A stretch of 64,000 bases of DNA from Paenibacillus sp. BK033 (lineage in GTDB: Bacteria; Bacillota; Bacilli; Paenibacillales; Paenibacillaceae): positions 372,001 to 436,000 of the forward strand of contig NZ_SLVP01000004.1 in NCBI RefSeq assembly GCF_004345425.1. Direction: 5' to 3'. The position numbers and the translations under genes were made by a program. Shown here piece after piece: positions 16,122 through 25,520 of this stretch. Numbering within the stretch: the first letter of the stretch is position 1; every line of letters begins with the position of its first letter. The notes below the pieces were generated by a model. It had not been told where the DNA came from, did not search any database, and saw only the letters and a list, made by a program, of their open reading frames with translations.

Positions 16122-17558
16122 ATGATCAACCGTTTAACGACTAATCAAGGCACGCCAGTAGGGGATAATCAAAACTCCAGAACAGCCGGACAGCACGGCC
16201 CGGCCCTGCTGGAGGATTACCATCTGATCGAGAAGATCGCCCATTTCGACCGGGAGCGCATTCCGGAACGCGTGGTGCATGCGCGCGGGGCTGGCGCGCA
16301 TGGCGTATTCCGGGTTGCAAACAGCATGAGCGCGCATACGAAGGCGGCGTTCCTGCGGGAAGCGGGGAAGGAAACGGATGTATTCGTCCGGTTCTCCACC
16401 GTGATCCACGGAACGGGTTCGCCGGAGACGGCGCGCGACCCGCGCGGTTTTGCCGTGAAATTCTACACGGAGGAAGGCAATCTGGATATCGTCGGCAACC
16501 ATTTGCCGGTCTTCTTCATCCGCGATGCGATCAAATTTCCGGATATGGTGCACTCGCTTAAGCCTTCTCCCCGCACGAATATTCAAGAGCCGGAGCGTTA
16601 TTGGGATTTCATGACGTTGTCTCCGGAATCGACCCGTATGCTCACCTGGCTCTTTTCGGATGATGGAACGCCCGCTTCCTACCGGGAAATGGACGGCTTT
16701 GGCGTTCATGCGTTCAAGTGGATCAACGAACAAGGGAACGTCACGTCGAAGCAGGGAGTACGCAACTTCACGGCCGCCGAAGCCGGCGAGACGCAAGGCA
16801 AAGACTTTAGTCACGCCACCCGGGATTTGCACGATTCCATCGAGCTGGGCCGTTATCCGGAATGGGATCTGCATGTGCAGCTGATGCCGCCGGAGCATCT
16901 GGACCGTTATTCCTTCGATCCGCTGGATCCCACTAAGATCTGGCCGGAGGATATGTATCCGCTGCAGCTTGTTGGCACGATGCAGCTGAACCGCAATCCG
17001 GACAATTATTTTGCCGAAGTCGAGCAGTCTGCCTTTTCTCCGGGCGCCCTTGTGCCCGGCATCGAGCCTTCGGAAGATAAGCTGCTTCAAGGCCGCCTGT
17101 TCTCGTACCCGGATGCGCAGCGCTACCGTCTCGGCGCGAATTACCTGCACATTCCGGTCAATTGTCCATACGCGCCGGTTCGTAACCATCAACGCGATGG
17201 CGCGATGACGATGAAGGCCGATCCGCAGGCGGTCAACTATGAGCCAAACAGCTCGCCCACCAGCCCGCGGGAAGCGCCTGAGTACAAGGACAGCTATGCG
17301 CTTTTGCATGGCTCCGCAGGGCGTCAGAAGATCGACAAGACCGATGATTTCACGCAGGCCGGGGAGCGATATCTGTCGCTGCCCTTGGAGCGGCGAGAGA
17401 ATCTGGTAAGCAATTTGGTGAACGACCTGAAGCAAACAAGCGAAAATATCCAGCTGCGTGCCGTATGCAACTTCTTCCGCGCTAACGCGGAGCTTGGCAT
17501 CCGCCTTTCGAAGGGGCTTGGCGTAGATATCAGCGCATACATGCAGCACCAGCGTTAA
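16122..17558 (+). CDS. katA: Catalase, small-subunit clade
   Basis: A 478-residue haem catalase that converts H2O2 to water and oxygen. The catalytic His is in ERVVHARGAGAHG, the catalytic Asn in DIVGNHLPVFFIRDA, and the proximal Tyr in RLFSYPDAQRYRLG. The length and the lack of a C-terminal flavodoxin-like domain place it in the small-subunit (KatA-like) group. CCGGAGG sits upstream of the ATG. The PerR-type box over its promoter predicts induction by peroxide. A strong terminator follows. Confidence 0.96.
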   Translation: MINRLTTNQGTPVGDNQNSRTAGQHGPALLEDYHLIEKIAHFDRERIPERVVHARGAGAHGVFRVANSMSAHTKAAFLREAGKETDVFVRFSTVIHGTGSPETARDPRGFAVKFYTEEGNLDIVGNHLPVFFIRDAIKFPDMVHSLKPSPRTNIQEPERYWDFMTLSPESTRMLTWLFSDDGTPASYREMDGFGVHAFKWINEQGNVTSKQGVRNFTAAEAGETQGKDFSHATRDLHDSIELGRYPEWDLHVQLMPPEHLDRYSFDPLDPTKIWPEDMYPLQLVGTMQLNRNPDNYFAEVEQSAFSPGALVPGIEPSEDKLLQGRLFSYPDAQRYRLGANYLHIPVNCPYAPVRNHQRDGAMTMKADPQAVNYEPNSSPTSPREAPEYKDSYALLHGSAGRQKIDKTDDFTQAGERYLSLPLERRENLVSNLVNDLKQTSENIQLRAVCNFFRANAELGIRLSKGLGVDISAYMQHQR

Positions 17559-17573
17559 TCATAGAAAAGTTAA

Positions 17574-17619
17574 GCGGCCGAAGCCGATCGAATGACGATT
17601 GGGCTCCGGCCGTTTTTTT
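17574..17619 (+). terminator. Rho-independent terminator after catalase
   Basis: Arms CGGCCGAAGCC and GGCTCCGGCCG (one mismatch), followed by T7. Confidence 0.9.
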
Positions 17620-17661
17620 GTTACACTATTCTCGTAACCGATTACATAACGAGGTGAGAAG

Positions 17662-18642
17662 ATGCAATATCGCGGGTTAGGTTCATCGGAATTGAAAGTA
17701 AGCGAGATCAGCTTCGGAACATGGGCGATTGGCGGTGCCTGGGGCAACGTCAACGATAAAGAGTCCCTCTTGGCGCTTGAAGCAGCCATCGATAAAGGCG
17801 TCAACTTCTTTGATACGGCCGATGTGTACGGCGACGGTCATAGCGAGAGGCTGCTAGCTCAGGCAACCAAAGGCCGCGAGGACGAGATCCATATCGCTAC
17901 GAAGTTTTGCCGCGCGGGAGATATTCACGATCCGGCGACTTATTCGGAAGCTTCGGTCCGCGCTTATTGCGAAGCAAGCCTGAAGCGTCTGGAGCGCGAG
18001 CGGATCGATCTGTACCAGATCCATTGCCCGCCGATGCCGATCCTGAAGAATGGAAGCGTGTTCGAGGTGCTGGACAAGCTGCAGCAGGAGGGCAAGATCC
18101 GTCATTACGGCGTAAGCGTGGAGTCGGTGGAGGAAGGTCTCTTCTGCCTGGAGCAGCCGAACGTGCGCGCGCTCCAGGTCATCTATAATATTTTCCGCCA
18201 GAAGCCGCTTGAGCTGCTGAATGAAGCGCATCGCCGCGGCGTCGGCATCCTGGTCCGGCTGCCGCTTGCCAGCGGTCTTCTGACGGGTAAGTTCACGGCC
18301 TCGTCCACCTTCGAGGCGGATGACCACCGCCGCTTTAACGAGAACGGAGAAGCGTTTAACGTGGGCGAAACCTTCGCCGGTCTAGGCTTTGCCAAAGGCG
18401 TCGAGCTGGCTGACCAGCTGCGCTGGATTGCGGAAGGCCGCGGCAATATGACGCGCGCTTCGCTGCGCTGGCTGCTTGATCATGAAGCCGTTACTTGCGT
18501 GATTCCGGGCTTCCGCAACGTTCGTCAGGTGGAAGACAATCTGGCGGCTCTAGACGTGCCTTCTTTTACGGCGGACGAGCGGGAACGGCTTGCGGCTTTC
18601 TACGAGGAACAGGTTCATCCGTTTATCCGCGGGTCCTATTAA
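17662..18642 (+). CDS. Aldo/keto reductase
   Basis: A 326-residue aldo/keto reductase. Tetrad residues appear in FFDTADVYGDGHSE (Asp, Tyr), HIATKFC (Lys) and LYQIHCPP (His); the nucleotide-binding end is CVIPGFRNVRQVEDNL. It is distinct from the AKR at 4.8 kb in having GDGHSE rather than GFGESE and a longer C-terminal half. GAGGTGAGAAG precedes the ATG. It lies directly after the catalase terminator, so it has its own promoter. A role in detoxifying carbonyls formed under oxidative stress fits the setting but is inference. Confidence 0.92.
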   Translation: MQYRGLGSSELKVSEISFGTWAIGGAWGNVNDKESLLALEAAIDKGVNFFDTADVYGDGHSERLLAQATKGREDEIHIATKFCRAGDIHDPATYSEASVRAYCEASLKRLERERIDLYQIHCPPMPILKNGSVFEVLDKLQQEGKIRHYGVSVESVEEGLFCLEQPNVRALQVIYNIFRQKPLELLNEAHRRGVGILVRLPLASGLLTGKFTASSTFEADDHRRFNENGEAFNVGETFAGLGFAKGVELADQLRWIAEGRGNMTRASLRWLLDHEAVTCVIPGFRNVRQVEDNLAALDVPSFTADERERLAAFYEEQVHPFIRGSY

Positions 18643-18751
18643 TCGGATTGTCCGGAAGGCAAAACTTGCGGGCTTCGGAGGGTTTGCACTGTTTAAAATT
18701 TTGCAGTACGATGGGTGTAGTTAACCTATTTTGAAATGAGGATAGATAACG

Positions 18752-19237
18752 ATGCTATCTGCGCATACGCATCTCATTCAAGTGGCGTCCATCGTTTTTT
18801 CGGTTTGTGCCGGTCTGACGCTTATCGTTCTTCGCATGCGGGCGGGCAAACAGCCAACGAACCTGCGCAAAATTATCGCCCCGCCGCTTGGCATGTCGAC
18901 GGGCTTTATCATGTTTGCTTTTCCCGTAACCCATATCCACTGGCTGTGGGGGTTATCGGCGTTTGGCACGGGGATGCTGATCTTTTCGTTTCCTCTTATC
19001 GTCACAACGCGTCTCGAGAGAGTCGAATCCGATATATTCGTCCGCCGTTCCAAGGCGTTTATCTTTATCATGCTGACCTTGCTGGCAATCCGGCTTGCGC
19101 TGCACAGCGTAGTCGAGCAATATATGTCGATCCCGCAGACCGGTGCCTTGTTCTACCTGCTCGCGTTTGGGATGATTCTCCCGTGGCGTTTCGCCATGGT
19201 TGGCGATTATATGCGTTTGCAAAGAGCCGAAATGTAA
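18752..19237 (+). CDS. CcdC-like membrane protein (DUF1453)
   Basis: A 161-residue membrane protein with four or five helices (about 8-26, 40-58, 64-80, 97-113 and 128-146). Its pattern (HLIQVASIVFSVCAGL, RKIIAPPLGMSTGF and FSFPLIVTTRLE) matches CcdC of Bacillus, a protein encoded near cytochrome c biogenesis genes and of uncertain function. No other cytochrome c biogenesis genes lie here. The ATG is preceded by a modest GAGGATAG. A terminator closes the gene. Confidence 0.75.
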   Translation: MLSAHTHLIQVASIVFSVCAGLTLIVLRMRAGKQPTNLRKIIAPPLGMSTGFIMFAFPVTHIHWLWGLSAFGTGMLIFSFPLIVTTRLERVESDIFVRRSKAFIFIMLTLLAIRLALHSVVEQYMSIPQTGALFYLLAFGMILPWRFAMVGDYMRLQRAEM

Positions 19238-19242
19238 CGAAA

Positions 19243-19273
19243 GGGGCGTGCCATGGGGCACGTCCTATTTTTT
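19243..19273 (+). terminator. Rho-independent terminator after the CcdC-like gene
   Basis: Arms GGGCGTGCC and GGCACGTCC (one G-T pair) with a 4-base loop, then TATTTTTT. Confidence 0.85.
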
Positions 19274-19348
19274 GATCACAAGGAACAAGGGCAATAAGAC
19301 GGAAGGTTCCTCCTATTTATGTTTGTTCGTATAACAGCTATTCAGCGT

Positions 19349-19391
19349 TTGACACGGAGTACCGCAGTATGATATAAATTGTATACAATTT
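19349..19391 (+). promoter_or_regulatory. Glutathione peroxidase promoter and palindromic operator
   Basis: TTGACA (19349-19354), an 18-base spacer, then TATAAA (19373-19378). A perfect 16-base palindrome AAATTGTATACAATTT (19376-19391) overlaps the -10. Its TTGTATACAA core is like a MarR-family operator, and OhrR-type redox sensors bind similar sequences; no such regulator is encoded in the window. Confidence 0.6.
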
Positions 19392-19428
19392 AATTTAACA
19401 AAATCATTTGGTAAGAGGAGGATTCATT

Positions 19429-19974
19429 ATGAGCGTTTATTCATTTGAAGCGGATACAATTAGAGGGCAGCACGTCAGCCTGGAGGATTACAAGGGCAAG
19501 GTGCTGGTCATCGTAAATACGGCGAGCAAATGCGGCTTTACGCCTCAGTATTCCGATCTGCAGAAGGTATACGAGCAATACAAGGATCAAGGACTCGAAA
19601 TTCTGGGCTTCCCAAGCAATCAGTTCGGCGAGCAGGAGCCTGGTTCGAACTCGGATGTGCAGGAATTCTGCCAGATCAACTACGGCGTAACCTTCCCGCT
19701 GTTTGCGAAGACGGATGTCCGTGAAGAAACGGCTCATCCTTTGTTCAAATATTTGACGGAGCAAGCGCCGTTCCACGGCTTTGATACCTCGGAGCCAAGC
19801 GGCAAGATGCTTCATGCTTTCCTGTCGGAGAAGCTGCCTCATTACCTGGAGGGCAATGACGTGAAATGGAACTTCACGAAGTTCCTCATTGACCGCGAGG
19901 GCAATGTAATCAAACGGTTCGAATCGACGGACGAGCCGCTGAATATGGTCGAAGATATTCAAAAACTGCTGTAA
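19429..19974 (+). CDS. Glutathione peroxidase family protein
   Basis: A 181-residue peroxidase of the GPx family (BsaA-like). It uses Cys rather than selenocysteine: Cys35 in NTASKCGFT. The other tetrad residues are in [12 protein letters not shown] and [11 protein letters not shown]. Bacterial Cys-type members normally take electrons from thioredoxin, so glutathione is not implied. The start is fixed by AAGAGGAGG eight bases upstream; an in-frame start 21 bases earlier has no such site. A palindromic operator over the promoter suggests redox control. Confidence 0.93.
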   Translation: MSVYSFEADTIRGQHVSLEDYKGKVLVIVNTASKCGFTPQYSDLQKVYEQYKDQGLEILGFPSNQFGEQEPGSNSDVQEFCQINYGVTFPLFAKTDVREETAHPLFKYLTEQAPFHGFDTSEPSGKMLHAFLSEKLPHYLEGNDVKWNFTKFLIDREGNVIKRFESTDEPLNMVEDIQKLL

Positions 19975-19992
19975 TCCAATACGGCGATAATG

Positions 19993-20033
19993 AAAAGCTC
20001 ATGCTGCCCGCATAAGGCCGCAGGGGCTTTTTT
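19993..20033 (+). terminator. Probable terminator after glutathione peroxidase; the gap to 20363 has no clear gene
   Basis: Arms AAAAGC...CTGC pair with GCAG...GCTTTT and run into T6. The following 20034-20362 has no supported gene. A frame ending at 20145 (...TFMLDVDGPLYSL) could be the tail of a lost gene but has no start signal. Confidence 0.6.
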
Positions 20034-20362
20034 GCTGTTGATTTCACGTTATCAGGGAGAAAATCATGAGCAGCTTGTCCGTTTCCGGGAGACGGAGCAG
20101 GATACCTTCATGCTGGATGTGGACGGTCCGCTATACAGCTTGTAAGCTCTTTTGCATTCCATTGCAGGTAATTACAGTGTAATTTGTTCTTATAGCCCAG
20201 TTACTGCAATTATGATGCATGTTCTGCAGGATATTGCGCTTACACGCATCTTAATAAATCAATCTCAGGATTGTATGCCAGAAGCAGCGGCATAGATAAG
20301 CGGGCTTTTCGCGGATTCCGCCATCCGCTCGAAAGCTCACGGGATTCGGTTTTGCCTTGGGC

Positions 20363-21115
20363 CTATTCATCGCGGCGCTCCCTCTCCTGCCAGCGGACCA
20401 GTCTTGGATTCGGATCCAGTATGGAAGCGTAGCGGCCGAGACTGCCCCATTGTCCCTGAGGGTCCAGCTTCATATAACGGTCGTATTTCGCCCGCCGTTC
20501 CTCGGCGCTTCCCGCCCAGCCGTAATGCTTGATCCGAAGGCCGGTATCGAGGCCCGGCAAAGCGTTGTAGGTAAAAGGAAGCCGGGTGGCGTGATGCGCC
20601 CGCTTCGGATAGGCATAATGATAGCCGGGCAGGTAACGGACAAGCGTCATCATAGGCCGCTTATGGAGATTCCACCAATCGTCCTCGCGGTAGTGGGTGA
20701 CCGAGTCCCAGAAATCGTACATCCGGAAGGAGACGGTATCGTAATCATCCTGATTAATAAGCTCCCTCATGGCCGCCTTCGCGCTATCCTCGTAAAATTC
20801 ATCCGCATCCACGGCCAGCAGCCAATCCGGCGAGGTTTCTTCCGCCGTCCGCCACAGCTGCTCGCGCAGCAACCATTCTTTATGAAACAGCGAATCCTTA
20901 TTCCGTACAAGCTTCACCACCTTCTCGAACGATGCGGCGAGCTCCGGCGTATCGTCCGTGCTCCCGTCGTCCACGATGACAATCTCGTCTACAAAGCCGG
21001 ACAAATCCGCAAGGGCCGCTTCCAGATAACGTCCGGCTTCGTTGCGGACCTGCATGATGGCGGTCAATTTGTTGCCCGTTTTTTTTCTTCCGTCTTTTCC
21101 GAGACCGCTGGCCAT
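20363..21115 (-). CDS. Family 2 glycosyltransferase
   Basis: A 250-residue GT-A fold glycosyltransferase. KLTAIMQVRNEAGRYLEAAL opens the domain; VIVDDGSTDDT binds the nucleotide sugar and AVDADEFYED carries the DxD-type metal site. The C-terminal half (WWNLHKRPMMTLVRYLP, RIKHYGWAG) is typical of the small GT2 proteins that act on cell-surface polysaccharides in Bacilli; donor and acceptor are unknown. There is no membrane helix. AAAGGAGG is well placed for the ATG. A small gene lies 7 bases upstream on the same strand. Confidence 0.87.
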   Translation of the reverse strand: MASGLGKDGRKKTGNKLTAIMQVRNEAGRYLEAALADLSGFVDEIVIVDDGSTDDTPELAASFEKVVKLVRNKDSLFHKEWLLREQLWRTAEETSPDWLLAVDADEFYEDSAKAAMRELINQDDYDTVSFRMYDFWDSVTHYREDDWWNLHKRPMMTLVRYLPGYHYAYPKRAHHATRLPFTYNALPGLDTGLRIKHYGWAGSAEERRAKYDRYMKLDPQGQWGSLGRYASILDPNPRLVRWQERERRDE

Positions 21116-21122
21116 TCTTTAG

Positions 21123-21383
21123 TCAGCCTCCTTTCCTTATATCCGGTGTCAGCTCCCTCGCAACGCCATCCCTCACGGCCAGCTCAATCAAGCCGTTCAG
21201 TTCCTCCTGCCTATGCCCGCCGGCCGCCAGAAAGCAGTGGATGGCCTCGATTCCGCTCGGAGCATCGTCCGCTAATGCGAGAAGCTTTCTCTTCGCGGCT
21301 AACTCCTCCAGCCAGCCCCGAACGCCGGACGGAATTCCGCGCCTGCCGCCGGGAGGGAAGACGATAATCGGTTGCGCTTCCAT
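21123..21383 (-). CDS. Hypothetical protein upstream of the glycosyltransferase
   Basis: An 86-residue frame starting MEAQPIIVFPPGGRRG and rich in Leu, Ala, Arg and Glu. I do not recognise it. The frame is open up to an ATG at 21452, but that leader (MVIVLFFIRSYKN) has no good ribosome binding site, and neither start is strongly supported. It ends 7 bases before the glycosyltransferase start, so translational coupling is likely. The helical AIHCFLAAGGHRQEELNGLIELA segment suggests a small helical domain. Confidence 0.5.
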   Translation of the reverse strand: MEAQPIIVFPPGGRRGIPSGVRGWLEELAAKRKLLALADDAPSGIEAIHCFLAAGGHRQEELNGLIELAVRDGVARELTPDIRKGG

Positions 21384-21535
21384 GGCGCGATCACTATCCG
21401 TTCCGCTCTTTTGGTTCTTGTATGAACGTATGAAAAATAGTACGATAACCATTCCGGTTTTTTTCTAGAACTGGGAGTAAATAATAGGCATTGACTACAT
21501 CAAGTAAAGACACAAGGAAAGAGGTAGGTTGCAAG

Positions 21536-22897
21536 ATGGTTGGACACAAACAAGGGGAAGGCTCGAAGCCGAACGGGGGAGATCAGTTCTCCAAATCCGG
21601 CTTTATATTCGCTGCGATCGGAAGTGCCGTGGGCCTCGGCAACATGTGGAAATTCCCGTACATTACAGGCAAATACGGCGGAGCGGCATTTTTCCTCCTG
21701 TTCATTATTTGTCTGCTCGCGGTGGGACTGCCCGTCCTTATGGCCGAGCTTACGATCGGCAAAGGCGGCAGGGGGAGCGTATCGACGTCCTTTAACCGGC
21801 TGACCCGCCAAAAAGGCTGGGGAGCCATTGGTTTTCTTATGGTTATCGCCCCGTTTTTAATATTATCCTTCTATTCCGTCGTTGCGGGCTGGACGATGTA
21901 CTATGCCGTGCAGTCGTTTACCGGGCATTTATTCAACAGCACCGATTACGGCGGGCAATTCGGAGCCTTTATCGGCAGCTGGCAGCCTGTATGGTGGCAG
22001 CTTCTCGCGATGGTGCTTACCGCGGCCGTCATTATTAAAGGCGTATCCGGCGGCATTGAAAAATTCAACAAGGTTCTGATTCCGGGCCTCGTTATTTTGC
22101 TTCTTGCGCTGGTTGTCCGGGCCTTGACGCTTGGCGGCGCCGGAGAAGGGGTGAAGTTCTTTCTCAATCCGGACTTCAGCAAGCTTTCGGCCGAGTCGGC
22201 TCTTGTTGCGCTTGGACATGCGTTCTTCTCGCTGTCGCTTGGCATGGGGACGATGATTACGTACGGCGCTTACGTGGACAGAAGACAATCGCTGGGCGTC
22301 GCGACGATTGCGATCGGTCTTGGGGACTTGCTGTATGCTTTCCTGGCGGGACTTATTATTTTCCCCACGTCATTTGCCTACGGAATAGAGCCTTCGCAAG
22401 GAGCGGGGCTGGTGTTCGTGGCGCTGCCGGCCGCTTTTGCCGCAATGCCGTTTGGCAGCCTCTTTGGCGGTTTGTTCTTTGTATTGCTTGCTTTCGCGGC
22501 TTTAACGTCGACGGTCGGCTTGCTTGAGGTACCGGTAGCTTATGTAAGAGAAAAGTTCGGATGGAGCAGAAGCCTCTCGGTTATTGTCATTACTTTGCTT
22601 GTCTTTCTCGTCGGCATCCCTTCCGCGGTATCGGTAGGCGGGGCAGTCGGCGGTCTGCAGTTTGGCGATAAGACGTTTTTTGACTGGATGGACTTCATCT
22701 GCTCCAACATTCTGCTGCCGCTTGGCGGTTTGATTGTTACGATCTTTGTCGGCTGGGTATGGAAAAACGCGGCCGAGGACGCCGGCCTTACGGCGGCATG
22801 GTTCCGCATATGGCTGTTTATGGTGCGCTTTATTGCGCCGATCCTGGTCGTGCTGGTTCTGCTCTACTCGACCGGAGCCTTGAATTTTTTATTTTAG
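21536..22897 (+). CDS. Sodium-dependent transporter (NSS/SNF family)
   Basis: A 453-residue transporter with about 11-12 membrane helices, of the neurotransmitter:sodium symporter family, which imports amino acids or related compounds with Na+. The first helix has the diagnostic GSAVGLGNMWKFPYITGKYG, holding the sodium and substrate site, and the helix 6 region reads FFSLSLGMGTMITYGAY. The substrate is unknown. The ATG follows GAGGTAGG; an upstream TTG at 21491 is less likely. It is a single-gene unit. Confidence 0.92.
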   Translation: MVGHKQGEGSKPNGGDQFSKSGFIFAAIGSAVGLGNMWKFPYITGKYGGAAFFLLFIICLLAVGLPVLMAELTIGKGGRGSVSTSFNRLTRQKGWGAIGFLMVIAPFLILSFYSVVAGWTMYYAVQSFTGHLFNSTDYGGQFGAFIGSWQPVWWQLLAMVLTAAVIIKGVSGGIEKFNKVLIPGLVILLLALVVRALTLGGAGEGVKFFLNPDFSKLSAESALVALGHAFFSLSLGMGTMITYGAYVDRRQSLGVATIAIGLGDLLYAFLAGLIIFPTSFAYGIEPSQGAGLVFVALPAAFAAMPFGSLFGGLFFVLLAFAALTSTVGLLEVPVAYVREKFGWSRSLSVIVITLLVFLVGIPSAVSVGGAVGGLQFGDKTFFDWMDFICSNILLPLGGLIVTIFVGWVWKNAAEDAGLTAAWFRIWLFMVRFIAPILVVLVLLYSTGALNFLF

Positions 22898-22987
22898 AGG
22901 GTGGTTCGCGGCGGCAGCAGACAGTGTATTTTCTCGTAAATTTGTGTATGATAGGAAGATAATTATTTACGGGAAAGGTTGGTCGCC

Positions 22988-24661
22988 GTGGAAAACACAG
23001 TGGAGAATAAGGTATCATCCTCTAACTTTATCAAGAACATCGTCGTCGAAGATTTGAAAGAAGGCCACGTGCAGGATATCGTGACCCGCTTTCCGCCGGA
23101 GCCTAACGGATATTTGCACATCGGACATGCCAAGTCGATCTGCCTGAACTTCGAGCTTGCCGATGAATTCAAAGGACGGACAAATCTGCGCTTCGACGAT
23201 ACGAATCCGGTAAAGGAAGACACGGAATACGTAGAGTCGATTAAGGAAGACGTGCGCTGGCTCGGCTTTGACTGGGATGATCTTCGCTTCGCATCCGACT
23301 ATTTCGAAGAACTGTACAACCGCGCCGTTCTATTGATCCGCAAAGGGAAAGCTTACGTCTGCGACCTGAATGCCGAGCAAATCCGCGAGACGCGCGGTAC
23401 ACTGACGCAGCCGGGGCAAGACAGCCCTTACCGGGACCGCAGCGTGGAAGAGAATCTCGATCTGTTCGCTCGAATGCGGGCCGGCGAATTCAAGGACGGC
23501 GAGAAGGTGCTGCGCGCGAAGATCGATATGGCTTCGCCGAACATCAATTTCCGCGACCCGGTTCTGTACCGGATTGCTCATGCGCATCATCACCGCACGG
23601 GAGACGCGTGGTGCATCTACCCGATGTACGACTACGCGCATCCGATCAGCGACGCCATTGAAGGCATCACGCATTCGATCTGCACGCTCGAATTTGCGGA
23701 CCACCGTCCGCTCTATGACTGGGTAGTTGCGGAATGCGAGATGGTTGACGTTCCGAAGCAATACGAGTTCGCCCGTCTGAACATTACGAACACCGTGATG
23801 AGCAAGAGAAAGCTGAAGCTTCTTGTGGACGAAGGCGTCGTAACCGCTTGGGATGACCCTCGCATGCCAACGATCAGCGGTCTGCGCCGCAAGGGCTATA
23901 CGCCGGAAGCGATCCGCGCGTTCTGCCGTGAGATTGGCGTGGCGAAAGCAAACAGCACCGTGGATGAGCGGATGCTGGAGCATTTTATCCGGGAAGACCT
24001 GAAGCTGAAGGCGCTTCGCACGATGGCCGTATTGCAGCCGCTGAAGGTTGTTATTACGAACTATCCGGAAGGTCAGGTCGAGATGCTTGAAGCGGAGAAC
24101 AATGCCGAGAACGAGGAAATGGGCACGCGCCAAATTCCGTTCTCCCGCGAAATCTATATCGAGCAGGACGATTTCATGGAGAATCCTCCGGCCAAGTACT
24201 TCCGCCTGTTCCCCGGCAACGAAGTGCGTCTGAAGCATGCCTACTTCATTACGTGCCAGGAAGTCATCAAGGATGCGGACGGCAATGTGATCGAGCTGCG
24301 CTGTACGTATGATCCGGCAACGAAGAGCGGTTCGGGCTTTAACGCCCGCAAAGTAAAAGGCACCATCCACTGGGTGGAAGCCTCGCAAGCCGTGCCTGCC
24401 GATTTCCGGCTGTACGAGCCGCTTATTACGAATGAAGCGGAAGAGGAAGGCAAGCCGTTCCTCGAATGCATCAACCCAAACAACGAGCAAGTGCTTCACG
24501 GCTTTGTAGAGCCGAACATGAAGGACGCGAAGGGCCATGACAAGTTCCAGTTCTTCCGCCACGGCTATTTCAACGTGGATCCGAAGGATTCGACGGGAGA
24601 GAAGCTGGTGTTCAACCGGATCGTTTCCCTGAAGAGCTCGTTTGATCCGTCCAAAGCTTAA
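22988..24661 (+). CDS. glnS: Glutaminyl-tRNA synthetase
   Basis: A 557-residue class I synthetase charging tRNA-Gln with glutamine. The HIGH motif is at 44-47 within [15 protein letters not shown] and the KMSKS-type motif is MSKRK at 271-275. The anticodon-binding beta barrels follow ([27 protein letters not shown]). These features, with the RFDDTNP stretch, mark GlnRS rather than GluRS. GTG 22988 has AAAGG nine bases upstream; a TTG nine bases earlier is the alternative. Most Bacilli make Gln-tRNA through GatCAB instead, so this gene is notable (see findings). It is monocistronic with its own terminator. Confidence 0.95.
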   Translation: MENTVENKVSSSNFIKNIVVEDLKEGHVQDIVTRFPPEPNGYLHIGHAKSICLNFELADEFKGRTNLRFDDTNPVKEDTEYVESIKEDVRWLGFDWDDLRFASDYFEELYNRAVLLIRKGKAYVCDLNAEQIRETRGTLTQPGQDSPYRDRSVEENLDLFARMRAGEFKDGEKVLRAKIDMASPNINFRDPVLYRIAHAHHHRTGDAWCIYPMYDYAHPISDAIEGITHSICTLEFADHRPLYDWVVAECEMVDVPKQYEFARLNITNTVMSKRKLKLLVDEGVVTAWDDPRMPTISGLRRKGYTPEAIRAFCREIGVAKANSTVDERMLEHFIREDLKLKALRTMAVLQPLKVVITNYPEGQVEMLEAENNAENEEMGTRQIPFSREIYIEQDDFMENPPAKYFRLFPGNEVRLKHAYFITCQEVIKDADGNVIELRCTYDPATKSGSGFNARKVKGTIHWVEASQAVPADFRLYEPLITNEAEEEGKPFLECINPNNEQVLHGFVEPNMKDAKGHDKFQFFRHGYFNVDPKDSTGEKLVFNRIVSLKSSFDPSKA

Positions 24662-24675
24662 ATAAACGTATTTCT

Positions 24676-24712
24676 AGCCGGGTTGTCCGCACAAGACAGC
24701 CTGGCTTTTTTG
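24676..24712 (+). terminator. Rho-independent terminator after glnS
   Basis: AGCCGGGTTGTC pairs imperfectly with GACAGCCTGGCT and is followed by TTTTTT. Confidence 0.85.
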
Positions 24713-24770
24713 TCGCAATAGAAGAGGAATTCTATTAAAAAATGGAAAAAGAAAAGGGAATTGTAGAATT

Positions 24771-24842
24771 ATGGCGAACTTTCAAGTAAACACCGGGGCT
24801 TTAAGCGGGAGTCATAAGCCCAAACAGGCGGTAATAGGCTAA
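24771..24842 (+). CDS. Possible 23-residue small protein
   Basis: ATG with AAAAGGGAA about 10 bases upstream opens a 23-codon frame (MANFQVNTGALSGSHKPKQA, then VIG) between glnS and the RDD gene. The first half is weakly reminiscent of the start of small secreted WXG-type proteins, but it is far too short for one and may be a remnant or chance. Confidence 0.22.
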   Translation: MANFQVNTGALSGSHKPKQAVIG

Positions 24843-24890
24843 AGAAAGCGCAAAAGCCATTAGAGAAAGAGAAAAATAGGGAGGAACAAC

Positions 24891-25298
24891 ATGGATAATT
24901 ATTACCGGGCAGGATTCTGGAGACGGTTAGGCGCCAATATTTTGGACGGCCTCATTATCGGCATTCCGCTTACCATTCTGGCCTTTATCATTTCGGGCGA
25001 GAGGGAGAATTCGTTTACGAACATTATTTCCTTCCTGTACTCCTTGCTTATTCCCGTTATTTGGAACGGCTATACGATCGGGAAAAAGATTTGCGGCATT
25101 CAGATCCGCCGCCTGGACGGCCGGCCGCCGGGCATCGGCACGATGCTGCTGCGCAATGTCGTGGGCGGGCTTGTCTATGCCGTTACCATTGGCATTGCCG
25201 CGGTTGTCAGCGCGTTTATGGTTGGCATGAGGGAGGACAAACGCGCCATTCACGATTTTATAGCGGGCACCATTGTGGTTCACGACGGGGATGAGTAA
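24891..25298 (+). CDS. RDD family membrane protein
   Basis: A 135-residue membrane protein with three or four helices (about 17-35, 43-58, 86-100 and 100-112). The RDD hallmarks are FWRRLGANILDGLIIG at the start and GKKICGIQIRRLDG plus REDKRAIHDFIAGT later, where Arg, Asp and Asp give the family its name. Proposed roles for the family include ion transport, but none is established for this type. AGGGAGGAAC precedes the ATG. It is a single-gene unit closed by a terminator. Confidence 0.88.
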   Translation: MDNYYRAGFWRRLGANILDGLIIGIPLTILAFIISGERENSFTNIISFLYSLLIPVIWNGYTIGKKICGIQIRRLDGRPPGIGTMLLRNVVGGLVYAVTIGIAAVVSAFMVGMREDKRAIHDFIAGTIVVHDGDE

Positions 25299-25309
25299 AC
25301 GGTTAAGCA

Positions 25310-25351
25310 GGCACTTAAGGCCCTCTGGGGACCTTAAGTGCCTTTGTTTTT
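25310..25351 (+). terminator. Rho-independent terminator after the RDD gene
   Basis: Perfect 11-base arms GGCACTTAAGG/CCTTAAGTGCC, then TTTGTTTTT. Confidence 0.92.
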
Positions 25352-25520
25352 GCCCTTGAAGCGCCGGATAAGGCTCCTAAGGCGCCTTAACTGCGGGGAG
25401 GCAGGGTTTTTGGTGCGTTTTTTAAGGGGAGGAGACGGTTAAATTATTTACACGTGCGCAAAAATCGTACAGGCTGTACAATCAAATAAAGGAAACATGA
25501 GGTCAAGGAGAGAACTATTT

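Noticed and set aside
20038-20145. Frame ending TFMLDVDGPLYSL after the glutathione peroxidase terminator
   Set aside because: It could be the tail of a lost gene, but there is no start site and I recognise no family.
24780-24870. Possible riboswitch before the RDD gene
   Set aside because: Short GC-rich repeats (AAGCGGG, AAGCCC, AGGC) were compared with c-di-GMP and c-di-AMP aptamers, and the conserved cores are absent.
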